A stretch of DNA of 64,000 bases from Gimesia aquarii (GTDB lineage: Bacteria; Planctomycetota; Planctomycetia; Planctomycetales; Planctomycetaceae): assembly GCF_007748195.1 (NCBI RefSeq), contig NZ_CP037920.1, positions 434,001 to 498,000 on the forward strand, read 5' to 3'. Shown here piece by piece: positions 27,326-37,174 of the stretch. Within the stretch, counting starts at the first letter, position 1; the number at the start of each line of letters is the position of its first letter. The position numbers and the translations under genes are program-made. The notes beneath the pieces were generated by a model. The model had not been told where the DNA came from and did not search any database. It saw only the letters and a list, made by a program, of their open reading frames with translations.

Positions 27326-27491
27326 TTGAGATAACAAAACTGAACCAACTCAATCAAGATAGCATAAATACAGCCGTCATAATCGCCTCTTTGAACCCGT
27401 TTGAACCGGTAATCTCACAAATCTCGCTCTAAACCCTTCGCGCTGCCGAACTTTCGTTTCATAATGCGGGTCCTTATTTCTCCATCTTGTT

Positions 27492-30400
27492 ATGTCTCTT
27501 TTGCTTCGATGTTGTCTAATGTCCCGCGGTGATTCTCAATCGGTTTCTGCTGACGCTGGTTCTGCCGGTGAGAGTGTAGATGCTGCGCTGTCGGAACTGC
27601 CGGCTTCGATTGAACAGGCGATGGCCGGCGATCAGTTTCGGTTTTCACAACGACTGCGGTCAATTCGACAGGCGAAAAAAAGCAAGAAGCCGTTCGATAA
27701 AAATTTGAAGCGGCTGCGCGACGAACTGAAAAAGTCCATGGACCGTCGCGCGGCGCGTTTGAAGCAGTGTCCGCAGATTACCTTTGACAAGAGCCTGCCG
27801 ATTCATGAAGAATTGGAGACAATCAAACAAACGATTGAAGAGAATCAAGTCGTCATTGTTTGTGGCGAAACCGGGTCGGGAAAATCGACGCAACTTCCCA
27901 AGCTCTTGCTGTCAATGGGGCGTGGTATTGGTGGTTTGATTGGTCACACGCAACCCCGCCGCATCGCCGCTCGTTCGGTTTGTGCGCGGATCTCTGAAGA
28001 ACTGGGACGCGAACAGGGAACCGCCTGCGGCTTTAAGATACGATTCACGGACACCACGAATCCGAATACCTATATTAAGTTGATGACCGACGGGATTCTG
28101 CTGGCGGAGACACAGACCGACCGATTCTTGAATCAATACGATACGATTATTATTGACGAAGCCCACGAACGTTCGTTGAACATTGATTTTCTACTCGGGT
28201 TTCTGAAACGTCTGCTTCCCAAACGTAAAGACCTGCGGGTGATTATCACCTCTGCCACCATCGACGCAGATCGCTTCAGCGAACATTTTTCGACAAGAGA
28301 TAAGCCAGCGCCAATCCTGAATGTATCCGGCAGAACGTATCCGGTGGAAATTCGCTATCGTCCTCTTGATGTAGAACCGAAGGCACAAAATCAATCGAAG
28401 TCACAGGGGAATGGGGCCGACGAACAATCGTTGCTGGCAGAGGCGGTAAATGAGTTGGCGGCCATTGATGAGGGTGACATTCTGATCTTTGTGCCAACGG
28501 AATGGGATATCCGCGAGACGGCTAAGCTTCTGCGGGGGCGTTCAATCATTGGCGACGATGGGGCACGCCAAACAGAAATCGTGCCCTTATATGGCAGGCT
28601 GTCGACGGCGGAACAGAACAAGGTCTTCCGCCCCTCTTCGTATCGGCGGATTGTAATCGCGACCAACGTTGCCGAATCGTCGATCACAGTGCCCGGCATT
28701 CGGTATGTGATTGATACCGGCTTGGCGCGCATCAGTCGTTATTCGAGTCGCTCGCAAGTGCAGCGTCTGCCGATAGAAGCGGTCTCGCAAGCGTCAGCGA
28801 ATCAGCGGGCGGGACGCTGTGGTCGCGTCGCACCTGGGATTTGTATTCGACTCTATAGTGAAACCGACTTTAACAGCCGCGACGAATTTACTCCACCGGA
28901 AATTCTGCGAACCAATCTGGCTTCCGTCATTCTGCAGACACTGACGATGAAACTGGGAGCCATTGAAGAGTTTCCCTTTATTGATCCACCCAAACCGGTC
29001 GCCATTCGCGATGGTTACAATACGTTATTTGAACTGGGGGCGATTGACTCACATCATCGATTGACTGACATCGGCAGGCAACTGAGTCGCTTACCCGTTG
29101 ACCCTCGCATTGCCCGGATGATATTAGCGGCTCATGATGAAAATTGTCTACATGAAATCCTGATTATCGCAGCGGCCCTGGAGTTGCAAGACCCGCGCGA
29201 GCGACCGATTGACAAACAGCAGGCAGCCGATGAAGCACATTTGCAGTTCCGCGATCCTGATTCTGATTTTCTCAGTTATCTCAAACTCTGGGACTTTTAT
29301 CACAAGTTGAAAGAGGATCTTTCGCAGAGTCGGCTGCGCAAGGCATGTGTGCAGAATTTTTTGTCCTACAATCGATTGCGGGAGTGGGCGGACATCTTTC
29401 GTCAGTTGAGACAGCTGGTGGAAGAGACAGGTTTAAAAATTCATCCTCGCAAGGATGATTCGGCATCCATCCACCGCGCTCTGTTACCCGGATTTCTTTC
29501 GAATATCGCCATGCGTTCCGATACGAACGAATACACGGGATCGGGTCAGCAAAAATATTTTCTCTGGCCCGGTTCGGGAGTCTTTGAGAAAAAGCCGAAA
29601 TGGATTATCTCGGCGGAACTGATTGAGACCAGCAAACGCTATGCACGCACGGTCGCGAAGATTTCACCCAACTGGATCGAACCAGCGGCCGCTCATCTGG
29701 TGAAAAAAAGCTGGAGTGATCCACGTTGGAATGGAGACGCTGCCTCGGCAGTCGCAACAGAAAAAGTGACCCTGTTTGGACTGACGATTGTTCCCAGGCG
29801 ATCGGTGCATTACGGAAAAATTAATCCCGATCAATCACGGACTTTAATGCTGCAATACGGACTCATCGAAGGGGACATCAATCTGAAGATCGATTTTCTG
29901 ACTCACAATCAGAATTTTCTGGAAGCCCTCGAACAGCAGCAGGCTAAGTCGCGGCGTTACGATTTGATTCCCTCGCAGGAACAGCAGTTTGCGTTTTATG
30001 ATGAGCGAATCCCCACGGATGTCTTCGATGGTGTCAGTTTAAAAAAGTGGTGGAAGGTCGCCAGCCGCAAAACGCCAACTCTGCTCAACATGCGACTGGA
30101 AGACTTCTTCGAAGAACAAGCTCAGGACGTCGACGAAACGGAATTTCCTAATGCACTCAACATGGGAAAAATGCAGTTTCCACTGGAATATCATCTGGAG
30201 CCCGGCGCTGAAGAAGATGGTGTTACGGTTTCGATACCGCAGGAGAGTTTGAATCAGCTTTCTCCGCATCGATTGGGGTGGCTGGTGCCCGGTCTGTTGG
30301 AAGAAAAAGTCGCCGCGATGATCAAGGCGTTACCGAAGTCGGTACGTCGTATGCTGGTACCGGCTCCAGAAACGGCACGACAGGTGGTTAGCAAGCTGGA

Positions 30401-31508
30401 GTTCGGCAAGGGGTCGTTTGAAGAGACGGTCGCCGAGATGCTGTCACAGATTTCGGGTGAACCGATCACGGCCGATCAGTTTGAAATTCAGCGTTTGCCG
30501 CATCACTTGCAGATGAATATTCGCGTGCTTGATCAGCAGGGTGAAACTATTGCCAGCAAGCGTAACCTGACAGAGTTGCGTCAGAAATTTGGTTCCAAGG
30601 CGGCCGACAGTTTTTCTTCGCTTTCCGATGATCACTGGAGTCAGAGTGGATTAACGGACTGGACGTTCGGCGACTTTCCGGCAGAGGTTCAAGTTCAGCA
30701 CGATCGTCTTTCACTCACCGGTTTTCCGAGTTTACTGGATGAAGGCAAGTCGGTTGCCCTCTGTTTACGCGATGCCCCCGAGCGAGCCGCTTATGAAACA
30801 CGCTTCGGGCTGAGGCGCCTGTTTGTTCTCGCTGAACATCGTAAGTTGAAATCGCAGGTGGATCACTTGCCCGGCCTAAGTCAGATGGCGCTGTATGCGA
30901 CTTCTATTGGCGGGATCAATTTCAAAGAACAGTTAATCGAATTGCTGGCGGAACGCACATTATTTGGTCAGAAAGAACGGCTTCCGCGCAGCGAAGCGCA
31001 ATATCGACAGTTGGTCAAAGAATGGCGTAATCAAATTCCCGTAGCGGCACAAGATTTAGCCAGCCTGTTGCCTGAATTGCTTGAAAAGTATCATCGCATC
31101 AAGGTGGCTTTGGATAAAACCAAAGTACCCGCCTGGAATGAACCGTTGCATGATATGCGGGCACAATTGAAAGCGATGATCAACGATCGCTTTCTGGTCA
31201 GCACACCTTATCCCTGGTTACAGCAGTTTCCTCGATACCTTGAGGGCATCGAGATTCGCCTGGGAAAACTGGGAGGCGCTGGTCTGAAACGCGATCTCGG
31301 TAATATCCGAAGTATTTCACGTTACTTCGAACAATATTCCCAACGTGCCCGACAACACCATGAACGCGAGATTATCGATCCGCAGTTAATTAAATTTCGT
31401 TGGATGCTGGAAGAATATCGTATCTCACTCTTTGCGCAGAAACTGGGAACGGCTCTTAAAATATCCCCCAAAATTCTGGACCAGCAATGGGCTGCTGTGC
31501 GAGATTGA
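27492..31508 (+). CDS. hrpA: DEAH-box ATP-dependent RNA helicase HrpA
   Basis: The 1338-residue length fits HrpA. Motifs in order: Walker A GETGSGKST (125-133), TQPRRIAARSV (motif Ia), DEAH (222-225), SAT (254-256), a helicase C domain with TNVAESSITVPG and QRAGRCGR (438-445), then HA2, OB-fold and the DUF3418-type C-terminal region. A helical N-terminal extension of about 90 residues precedes it. HrpA proteins unwind or remodel RNA and rescue stalled ribosomes. No ribosome site is evident at ATG 27492 or at the next ATG (27519), so the start is open between them. The stop is only 5 bases from that of the convergent M56 gene, leaving no room for a terminator between them. Confidence 0.95.
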   Translation: MSLLLRCCLMSRGDSQSVSADAGSAGESVDAALSELPASIEQAMAGDQFRFSQRLRSIRQAKKSKKPFDKNLKRLRDELKKSMDRRAARLKQCPQITFDKSLPIHEELETIKQTIEENQVVIVCGETGSGKSTQLPKLLLSMGRGIGGLIGHTQPRRIAARSVCARISEELGREQGTACGFKIRFTDTTNPNTYIKLMTDGILLAETQTDRFLNQYDTIIIDEAHERSLNIDFLLGFLKRLLPKRKDLRVIITSATIDADRFSEHFSTRDKPAPILNVSGRTYPVEIRYRPLDVEPKAQNQSKSQGNGADEQSLLAEAVNELAAIDEGDILIFVPTEWDIRETAKLLRGRSIIGDDGARQTEIVPLYGRLSTAEQNKVFRPSSYRRIVIATNVAESSITVPGIRYVIDTGLARISRYSSRSQVQRLPIEAVSQASANQRAGRCGRVAPGICIRLYSETDFNSRDEFTPPEILRTNLASVILQTLTMKLGAIEEFPFIDPPKPVAIRDGYNTLFELGAIDSHHRLTDIGRQLSRLPVDPRIARMILAAHDENCLHEILIIAAALELQDPRERPIDKQQAADEAHLQFRDPDSDFLSYLKLWDFYHKLKEDLSQSRLRKACVQNFLSYNRLREWADIFRQLRQLVEETGLKIHPRKDDSASIHRALLPGFLSNIAMRSDTNEYTGSGQQKYFLWPGSGVFEKKPKWIISAELIETSKRYARTVAKISPNWIEPAAAHLVKKSWSDPRWNGDAASAVATEKVTLFGLTIVPRRSVHYGKINPDQSRTLMLQYGLIEGDINLKIDFLTHNQNFLEALEQQQAKSRRYDLIPSQEQQFAFYDERIPTDVFDGVSLKKWWKVASRKTPTLLNMRLEDFFEEQAQDVDETEFPNALNMGKMQFPLEYHLEPGAEEDGVTVSIPQESLNQLSPHRLGWLVPGLLEEKVAAMIKALPKSVRRMLVPAPETARQVVSKLEFGKGSFEETVAEMLSQISGEPITADQFEIQRLPHHLQMNIRVLDQQGETIASKRNLTELRQKFGSKAADSFSSLSDDHWSQSGLTDWTFGDFPAEVQVQHDRLSLTGFPSLLDEGKSVALCLRDAPERAAYETRFGLRRLFVLAEHRKLKSQVDHLPGLSQMALYATSIGGINFKEQLIELLAERTLFGQKERLPRSEAQYRQLVKEWRNQIPVAAQDLASLLPELLEKYHRIKVALDKTKVPAWNEPLHDMRAQLKAMINDRFLVSTPYPWLQQFPRYLEGIEIRLGKLGGAGLKRDLGNIRSISRYFEQYSQRARQHHEREIIDPQLIKFRWMLEEYRISLFAQKLGTALKISPKILDQQWAAVRD

Positions 31509-31513
31509 GTCAT

Positions 31514-34500
31514 TTATTCTTTCTTCACCTTTTCATGGCCTTTACGTTTTTCATTAATGAACTCACGGCGTTTACGAGATGACTCGCGCATCCTGTTCAG
31601 TTGCATGCGTTGTTGTTTGGAGAGCGGTCCCAGGCCAAGCTCTCGAATTTCTCCAGGCAACAGGCTGACGGATGCGCCGGGTATCGAGAAGCTTCCCCCG
31701 TCCTGACCGCTAAAACTACGAGAGATCGTTGTTCGATTGATCGGTGGAATCTGTTGATACTGAAAGCCCTCTGCTTGAACCGATTTGGGCAGGTCGCTCC
31801 AATATTGGTTAAAGATGATTTCCGGCCAGGCTTCTGTTGCCTCTATTTGTGTCCTGAGAGACACGGTTTGTGTTTCGTTCGGCACTTCATCTATATTTGT
31901 TTTTAATCCCGACCAGGGCAACAGCTTGAGTTTTTTGTCTGGCTGAATCCAATCGCTTCTGTTGAGAGAAAAACCTTCTTTGGGATGTAAGGCAACGATG
32001 TAATACCACGGGTTCTTTGGCGGATATAACTCAAACTGACCATTCGAGTCTGAAAGGGTCATAATATGCTCAAGTCGGTTGCGGATTCGTCCCTGTATGA
32101 GGGCCATATGATAAGATTTGTAAGAGATCGACTTGTCGACAGGTTTGATCAATACCACTTCGGCCCCTTCCACTGGTTCTCCTTTTGAGTTGAGAATTGT
32201 GCCCGTGAATTTCAGGGCAGTATCAGGTCGCAGATCGTCAACCGTTTTAATGTGGTCATATCGAAAATCGGTCCGTGGCCAAAGGCTCCCTTCGCTATGG
32301 CCACCGAGTTTAAATTTACGATGCAACTCCCAGATTTTTGCTTTTGTTGTCTTATATAGACCCGCTTCCGTGGCCCCTCTGGTAATGTAAAATGCGGGTC
32401 TGACTGATGAGGGATCAGGCATCGCTGCAAATTTCTGTTCGAGTTCTTTCCAAGTGATGATCTGATTTCCATTCAGTAACAAAACATGTTTTGCTACGAC
32501 GATCGGTAACTTTTCGGGAGAAACATGCTTCACTGGAGTCGGTGTTTCGCTGTTTTCCTGAGTCGTTTTTTTCTCGGATAGCGTGTTAATAGTTTCCGAA
32601 GGGTAAAGTGGCAAGTCTTTCAACTCGACCCATTCGAATTCACGTTTCTGGAATTCAAAGTGGTCGAAGTTTTTCAGTTCAAGATTTCTGAAATACCATC
32701 TTGTCTGATGAACGGGTGCTGTACCACCTGCGTATTGTTGTGCAGATTTTGAAGCAGTATGAGTTTTACCCTGGGAATCAACGGCGATCACACGAACGTC
32801 ACTTTTTTGTAAACTGTGTGTCACAACTGTGACGAGCTCTTCTTTTTTAGTGTTAGGATTTTTCTTAATAAATGCTCCCGAAAAAATAATGCCCTGGTTA
32901 TCTCTTGTAGCGGTAGAACTGGCATTGGAGTTTGCTTCACTGACTGTCGTCCACTGACTACTGGCGACTCCGACACTCAGGTCAAATGATTTCGTTCCTT
33001 TGCGAGTGTTGAAGATCTGTGAACGATAGCCAGGTGGGCTTTCCACTCCATCGAGAACGACTTCACCGTTCGCGGATGAACCTGTGTTGAATAGTTTCCA
33101 TTTGACAGAGGAACCGTCGGGGAGTTCAGAAATTCGAAATACTAGTTGTCTACCAATCTGGTTCTCGCTGACTGCGACTGTAGCTCCTTGTATGTGATAG
33201 GGAATAGAAGGTTGTAAAATGCCTTCAGAATTCCACCAGCGCTGTGGTTTTTCGTTATATGTGCCAATCGATAAAACTTCCACTTTACTGCCAAAGGAAA
33301 ATGGCTTTGTGGATTTGTCAGTGGTTGCGATCTTATTTTTTTGCGGAATAGGTTCTGGAGACTGGTTAACTTTAGCGTAGGTGGACCAGAGTGCGGGGCC
33401 ACATACAAATAACAAAGCTGTGGCGGCAATTGATAACGCCATGCTGCGAGAAAATCGAATGGGCTCTCGGAGTGGCTCCCCGAAGAGTCTTGCCACGCGA
33501 CGCCGTACTTCGGATGGGGAGCGGCCACTGGCTGCCAGCGATGCAAGGTCAGGAATGATGACATCGTTGGGTTTTGAAAGTTCAACGACTCTTAACAGAG
33601 CCGTCGCGTATTGTACTCGCCGTTCAAGAGGGAGATGAGGTTCTTCCTGGCACGTGATTTCATCACAACAAAATTCACGTAACACGCTGATACGTCGGCT
33701 GAGGTACCAGAGGGCCGGATTGAAAAACAGGATGGTCTCTGCGAGCCGTTGCAGTAAATTGACCCACATGTCATAGCGTCTGATGTGAGCTAATTCATGA
33801 ATCAGAATCATCTCCAGCTCATCCGTTGTCAGACCACTTAGGATGGAAGCCGGCATAAGGATCATTGGCCGAATCAGTCCGATGACGGTTGGGATCATGA
33901 TTTGCTCAGTATAGGTCAATGTGGGAACGATTTTCATGGACCATTGATTGGCTAAGGATTGCAATGATTCGACAAGCGGTCCTTCTTTGATAACCATTGC
34001 TTGCGCACCAAGCTGATTTGCTTTGATCATTGCTAAACCTAATCGTGCCAGCATAATAACGACACCCGCAAGATAGAAGGCAACAACCCAGGGCATGTAC
34101 TGCAACCATTCGAATAACAGCCCGTTTGATGAATGTGCAGCGAGTGAAGCCTCGCTGGTGGAAGTATTTTCTGTCGGTTTGTTATGTGCCAATGGTAGTC
34201 CACTTGCTTGTGATTTTGCGGGAGGAGCCAGGGCTGTCTTGTCAGGTGTCAGTCTAGGTGATGTTACTAGAGAATCTTCAGTTGCTTTTATGCTCACGGT
34301 AGATTGTTCAGGGACGTCAACAACATCCAGCACAAGAAACGTGATCGGTATTGCCAGCAGGCCAACAAGCAGCGCTGCTACATTCATGGTATAGCTGGTT
34401 TCAACTGTTCGGTTTTTCCAGATCAAGCCGCTGCACCAGACAATGAATAACAGACCCGCCATTTGCCAGACAGAATGTACTAACGTCAGACAAATTCTCG

Positions 34501-34537
34501 TACTCAATGCAGGATCGATGAAATTTTGCCAGATCAT
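31514..34537 (-). CDS. BlaR1/MecR1-type M56 membrane metallopeptidase with long C-terminal extension
   Basis: The 1007-residue protein has N-terminal membrane helices (about 15-40, 50-72, 145-170) and the M56 zinc site HELAH (247-251) with a downstream CCDE (290-293). Another membrane helix lies near 365-390. BlaR1-type proteins sense a signal outside and cleave their cognate BlaI repressor inside. Here the long exported part lacks an obvious penicillin-binding domain; instead it has beta-rich segments, a carboxypeptidase-regulatory-like module (FTGTILNSKGEPVEGAEVVL, near residue 800) and a basic C-terminal tail. It overlaps the BlaI-like gene by 4 bases (ATGA), so the pair is translationally coupled. 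Confidence 0.92.
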   Translation of the reverse strand: MIWQNFIDPALSTRICLTLVHSVWQMAGLLFIVWCSGLIWKNRTVETSYTMNVAALLVGLLAIPITFLVLDVVDVPEQSTVSIKATEDSLVTSPRLTPDKTALAPPAKSQASGLPLAHNKPTENTSTSEASLAAHSSNGLLFEWLQYMPWVVAFYLAGVVIMLARLGLAMIKANQLGAQAMVIKEGPLVESLQSLANQWSMKIVPTLTYTEQIMIPTVIGLIRPMILMPASILSGLTTDELEMILIHELAHIRRYDMWVNLLQRLAETILFFNPALWYLSRRISVLREFCCDEITCQEEPHLPLERRVQYATALLRVVELSKPNDVIIPDLASLAASGRSPSEVRRRVARLFGEPLREPIRFSRSMALSIAATALLFVCGPALWSTYAKVNQSPEPIPQKNKIATTDKSTKPFSFGSKVEVLSIGTYNEKPQRWWNSEGILQPSIPYHIQGATVAVSENQIGRQLVFRISELPDGSSVKWKLFNTGSSANGEVVLDGVESPPGYRSQIFNTRKGTKSFDLSVGVASSQWTTVSEANSNASSTATRDNQGIIFSGAFIKKNPNTKKEELVTVVTHSLQKSDVRVIAVDSQGKTHTASKSAQQYAGGTAPVHQTRWYFRNLELKNFDHFEFQKREFEWVELKDLPLYPSETINTLSEKKTTQENSETPTPVKHVSPEKLPIVVAKHVLLLNGNQIITWKELEQKFAAMPDPSSVRPAFYITRGATEAGLYKTTKAKIWELHRKFKLGGHSEGSLWPRTDFRYDHIKTVDDLRPDTALKFTGTILNSKGEPVEGAEVVLIKPVDKSISYKSYHMALIQGRIRNRLEHIMTLSDSNGQFELYPPKNPWYYIVALHPKEGFSLNRSDWIQPDKKLKLLPWSGLKTNIDEVPNETQTVSLRTQIEATEAWPEIIFNQYWSDLPKSVQAEGFQYQQIPPINRTTISRSFSGQDGGSFSIPGASVSLLPGEIRELGLGPLSKQQRMQLNRMRESSRKRREFINEKRKGHEKVKKE

Positions 34538-34932
34538 TTCGACTGCTCCTTTGCCTTGCGGGTAATCAGTTTTCGTAGCGCTGCGAGTTCGTTGGTATCG
34601 ACCTCGGCTGTTTCGAGAAGATTGAGCATCATTGCGGAAGGTGAGCCATCAAATAATCGGGACAATAAATCTCCCATGATGTTGCTCGCAATATTTTCTT
34701 TTTGCACCTTTGGTGAGAATAAAAACGACTTACCTTGCTTTTGTCGTTTTAAATATCCTTTTTGGTGCATGATATTGAGGATCGTGATCACAGAACTATG
34801 CGCCAAAGGTCGTTGTGCCTCTGATTCCAACTTGGCTCGAACATCGCGAACCGGGAGAGGTGAATCATCCCACAAAATTTTAAGGATCTCGAGTTCAAGT
34901 GCTGTGGGGTGTTCTGATACGGGACGAGCCAT
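34534..34932 (-). CDS. BlaI/MecI/CopY-family repressor
   Basis: I start at ATG 34932 (MARPVSEHPT), which has AGGAAAAG seven bases upstream, giving 132 residues. The frame is open to 34974, but those residues do not look conserved. The winged-helix region spans about residues 10-75 (ALELEILKILW, VRDVRAKLES, SSVITILNIMHQKGYL), and the helical dimerisation and cleavage part follows (RLFDGSPSAMMLNLLE). The family represses its own operon until the M56 partner proteolyses it. A palindromic AT-rich element upstream at 35017-35097 is a candidate operator. The upstream neighbour is a small gene on the same strand. Confidence 0.93.
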   Translation of the reverse strand: MARPVSEHPTALELEILKILWDDSPLPVRDVRAKLESEAQRPLAHSSVITILNIMHQKGYLKRQKQGKSFLFSPKVQKENIASNIMGDLLSRLFDGSPSAMMLNLLETAEVDTNELAALRKLITRKAKEQSK

Positions 34933-35016
34933 TGTCTTTTCCTGTGATACTGTGAGGACGGTATGAATCGTCAAAAGGAAGCCCTCACTGGTCGAGTTTC
35001 AGCGGTTTCTGAAAAA

Positions 35017-35097
35017 GAACATTTAATTAATTAGATGAAACTAACATGAATGAAATTCGTTGTCAATAAAATCTTCTAATTAATTAAAAGAATGTTC
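35017..35097. promoter_or_regulatory. Inverted repeat, candidate BlaI operator
   Basis: GAACATTTAATTAATTAGA (35017-35035) is matched in inverted form by TCTAATTAATTAA (35075-35087) and GAATGTTC (35090-35097). The right arm carries a small insertion relative to the left. The centre is about 40 bases wide. It lies 85-165 bases upstream of the BlaI-like start, where an autoregulatory operator would be expected. It does not match the known TACAnnnTGTA core of staphylococcal BlaI, so the assignment is by position and symmetry. Confidence 0.45.
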
Positions 35098-35226
35098 GTT
35101 GAAATGACGCACGGATGTTTCTTTGTCGTCCACTCAATGTAACGATTAAATGGTCCGAGGTTTGAACTCTTGAGACGTCCACTAGGCCTTAAATGAAAAG
35201 ATCCGGCGTTATTTTGACGTTTATTA

Positions 35227-35264
35227 ATGAAAAGTGGCCGGGTAACTCATCTTACCCGTTCATC
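35227..35264. repeat. Palindromic element A of the 35-37 kb array
   Basis: AAAAGTGGCCGGGTAA is followed, after a short spacer, by TTACCCG. The inverted core CGGGTAA/TTACCCG is exact (7 bases), with a weaker outer part. It sits just downstream of the stop of the gene at 35275. It shares the AGTG(T/G)CCGG core with elements B, C and D. Confidence 0.7.
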
Positions 35265-35274
35265 CTGTCTTCCT

Positions 35275-35658
35275 TTAGATGACGTTCGTATCAAGTCGGA
35301 TAATGAGTTGGTCATTTTCTTTGCATGTCCCAAGTTCTATGACTGTCATGTAGTTAGGGTTCGACTTCAATCTTCGCTGTGCCTCATCGATATCTGAGTC
35401 ATAATAGTCGTCTCGACACAAGAGTCGTCGAAATATTTGCATTTCCAAGATCGCGCCGCCTTCCCACGTACCATCAAATGGGTCGTTCGTCACATCCTCC
35501 CCTCCGTAATCAGTCCAGATCATATCGGATAAGCGTTCAACTTCACGTTTTAACGTAATTTGAGACACGCAATCGCAAATCAATTCATAACAAGTTCGCC
35601 ATTTTTCGAGTTGTTCTAAACTAGGCAAGGATCTTCCTTTTAGACTGAATAATTCCAC
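35275..35658 (-). CDS. Small acidic protein of unknown function
   Basis: The longest frame begins at GTG 35658 (127 residues) without a clear ribosome site. A TTG at 35628 is preceded by AAAGGAAG at good spacing and would give 117 residues; I regard it as equally likely. The product is acidic and rich in aromatic residues and cysteine, with segments SDMIWTDYGGEDVTNDPFDG and LLCRDDYYDSDIDEAQRRL. It has no signal peptide or membrane helix. I do not recognise a family. Its size, acidity and isolation in a gene-poor repeat-bearing region recall small immunity-type or accessory proteins, but there is no toxin nearby. Confidence 0.65.
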   Translation of the reverse strand: MELFSLKGRSLPSLEQLEKWRTCYELICDCVSQITLKREVERLSDMIWTDYGGEDVTNDPFDGTWEGGAILEMQIFRRLLCRDDYYDSDIDEAQRRLKSNPNYMTVIELGTCKENDQLIIRLDTNVI

Positions 35659-35783
35659 TTATGGTGATTATAAGTAATCGTACTTAACTGCTCTATTCTG
35701 CCACTAAAGAGGCTCCGTCAGTTGTTAAGTTTATGAAACAGTTATTAAATATGTACCCGAATCAATTGACTGGCTAATACGTG

Positions 35784-35806
35784 TTACCCGGTCACTTTTT
35801 TAAAGA
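35784..35806. repeat. Palindromic element B (right arm only)
   Basis: GTGTTACCCGGTCACTTTTT matches the right arm of elements C and D (TTTACCGgaCACTTTT) with changes. A left arm is not convincing, so this is a partial or decayed copy. It lies between the genes at 35275 and 35912, about 105 bases past the stop of the latter. Confidence 0.5.
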
Positions 35807-35911
35807 GTATCTCTTGAGTGTCAATTTAGTAATAGGAAAAGATATGATTTGATGGGACAGCGCACGAGTAACGTTGATTTAAAATTCCACCACAACGACA
35901 ATTTGGACATC

Positions 35912-36433
35912 TTATTTTTCTTTTCTGTCTGTTGCTGATTTAAGTGACTTCATCAGTTCAGCGTTTGACTCTCTATCCAAGGCAACATTAATCTCATTTT
36001 GTGAAACCGGCATTGACTCCGCAAGCTTATTGTCATGAAACACGCGACCACGGATGATAATGCGAATTCCATTAGGGATTGCGAATTTATCCAATTGATT
36101 TAAACTTTCACAATAAATATGTGTTCCACATGTGGGACAGGTAACTGACACAAACGAAGCCCCCATTATTTCACCTGTGCGATTTACAGTTCCTTCTATA
36201 CAAACCCATTTTTCGTCGGTATTTTCTATTTCATGGAAACGATGAGTGTCCACAAAAGCGGCTCCTCTAATTGCAGTTGGTCGTGGTCCATCCGTAATTG
36301 ATACAAGCTTCTCTCGTTTTGGGGCAGTGACCGGTGTTAGAGTGGGCGACTTTGACTGTGATTGTCCGCAACCAGTAAAGGAAGATACGGTGATCATCAA
36401 TATGAGACATAGTATTTGATTGGTTGTGTTCAT
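35912..36433 (-). CDS. Lipoprotein of unknown function
   Basis: This 173-residue protein has a lipoprotein leader with lipobox FTGC (Cys about residue 22) and a GAGGA-type site close to ATG 36433. The mature part holds a CPTCG zinc-ribbon-like pair (about 99-103) within VSVTCPTCGTHIY, a beta-rich segment KWVCIEGTVNRTGEI, and GIRIIIRGRVFHDNK. An OB-like or small beta-barrel fold is possible. I do not recognise a family. It lies between palindromic elements B and C. Its role is unknown. Confidence 0.72.
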   Translation of the reverse strand: MNTTNQILCLILMITVSSFTGCGQSQSKSPTLTPVTAPKREKLVSITDGPRPTAIRGAAFVDTHRFHEIENTDEKWVCIEGTVNRTGEIMGASFVSVTCPTCGTHIYCESLNQLDKFAIPNGIRIIIRGRVFHDNKLAESMPVSQNEINVALDRESNAELMKSLKSATDRKEK

Positions 36434-36536
36434 TCATAGTCCTCTCTTTTGTGGACTAACGCGTAGACAGTGAATTAACGTAAGGTATTGTAGCTGTAAG
36501 TGTTTCTCGAATATATCACTTCAATCCCAAAAAAGA

Positions 36537-36630
36537 AAAATGACCGGGTCATGTTCGTTTACCAGGCAAATCACAGTGATCCCATAAATGAAAAGTGTCT
36601 GGTAAATCATTATTTACCGCTCACTTTTAA
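36537..36630. repeat. Palindromic element C with a degenerate upstream copy
   Basis: The main copy is at about 36590-36629: AAAAGTGTCTGGTAAA, a six-base spacer TCATTA, then TTTACCGCTCACTTTT. The arms are largely complementary. About 40 bases earlier (36537-36580) lies a related, decayed copy, AAATGACCGGGTCA followed by TTTACCAGGCAAATCAC. It sits about 100 bases past the stop of the gene at 36730. Confidence 0.7.
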
Positions 36631-36729
36631 CATTCAATAAAAAGCTATAGCATCCAAGCTGCTTATAATATTGCGATTCTCAAATTGGATACACGTGTCT
36701 TGCTCAGGCCTGTGGCTCGCGTGCACCAT

Positions 36730-37074
36730 TCATTGTCGCCCGTTGAGAATGTTGGGATCAGCGCCAAGCTCCGCTTCAGTTATCAGCGGCACTTTTGGGT
36801 AAGGCAGCAACGGGTTGCTAGCAACGCGATGGTATTTATCAGCGATCAACGATGATGCCTTTGCATAAACCCTATATATTTCGGCGTCATCAGGACGATT
36901 TTCGGCGATAGCCTTTTGTTGCTCGTTTTTGTGTTTGACAGAAAGTTGTCGATAGTGAGTACCCCATCCACAACAGAAGTCAGACTTGTTCCATAGTGTG
37001 AGTCCGATATAGCTCGCGTACATCACCGCTCCAAAAAGCGTAAGTATAATGACTCGGACTTGAAAGGTTGGCAT
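36730..37074 (-). CDS. Small membrane-anchored protein, unknown
   Basis: This 114-residue protein has an N-terminal hydrophobic helix (about 6-28, VRVIILTLFGAVMYASYIGLTLW), probably a signal anchor. Behind it is a basic, helical soluble part with a Cys-Cys pair (DFCCGWG, about 32-38) and a proline-rich region near LLPYPKVPL. There is only a weak AGG ribosome site. No family is recognised. It is bounded by elements C and D, and like its two neighbours is on the minus strand. Confidence 0.6.
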   Translation of the reverse strand: MPTFQVRVIILTLFGAVMYASYIGLTLWNKSDFCCGWGTHYRQLSVKHKNEQQKAIAENRPDDAEIYRVYAKASSLIADKYHRVASNPLLPYPKVPLITEAELGADPNILNGRQ

Positions 37075-37174
37075 AAAAAACCTGAGTGAATTATGTCGAC
37101 TGAATTATCTAAACTGAGAATCCCTATTGTATTCGTTCAGATCTTCTATTGCCATTCAATTACCTCAATTTCCT

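Larger units (their letters stand above)
34933..35274. other. Intergenic region with operator candidate and repeat element
   Basis: About 340 bases between blaI and the small gene at 35275. It holds the AT-rich inverted repeat at 35017-35097 and the palindromic element A at 35227-35264, both listed separately. No reading frame is convincing. Confidence 0.6.
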
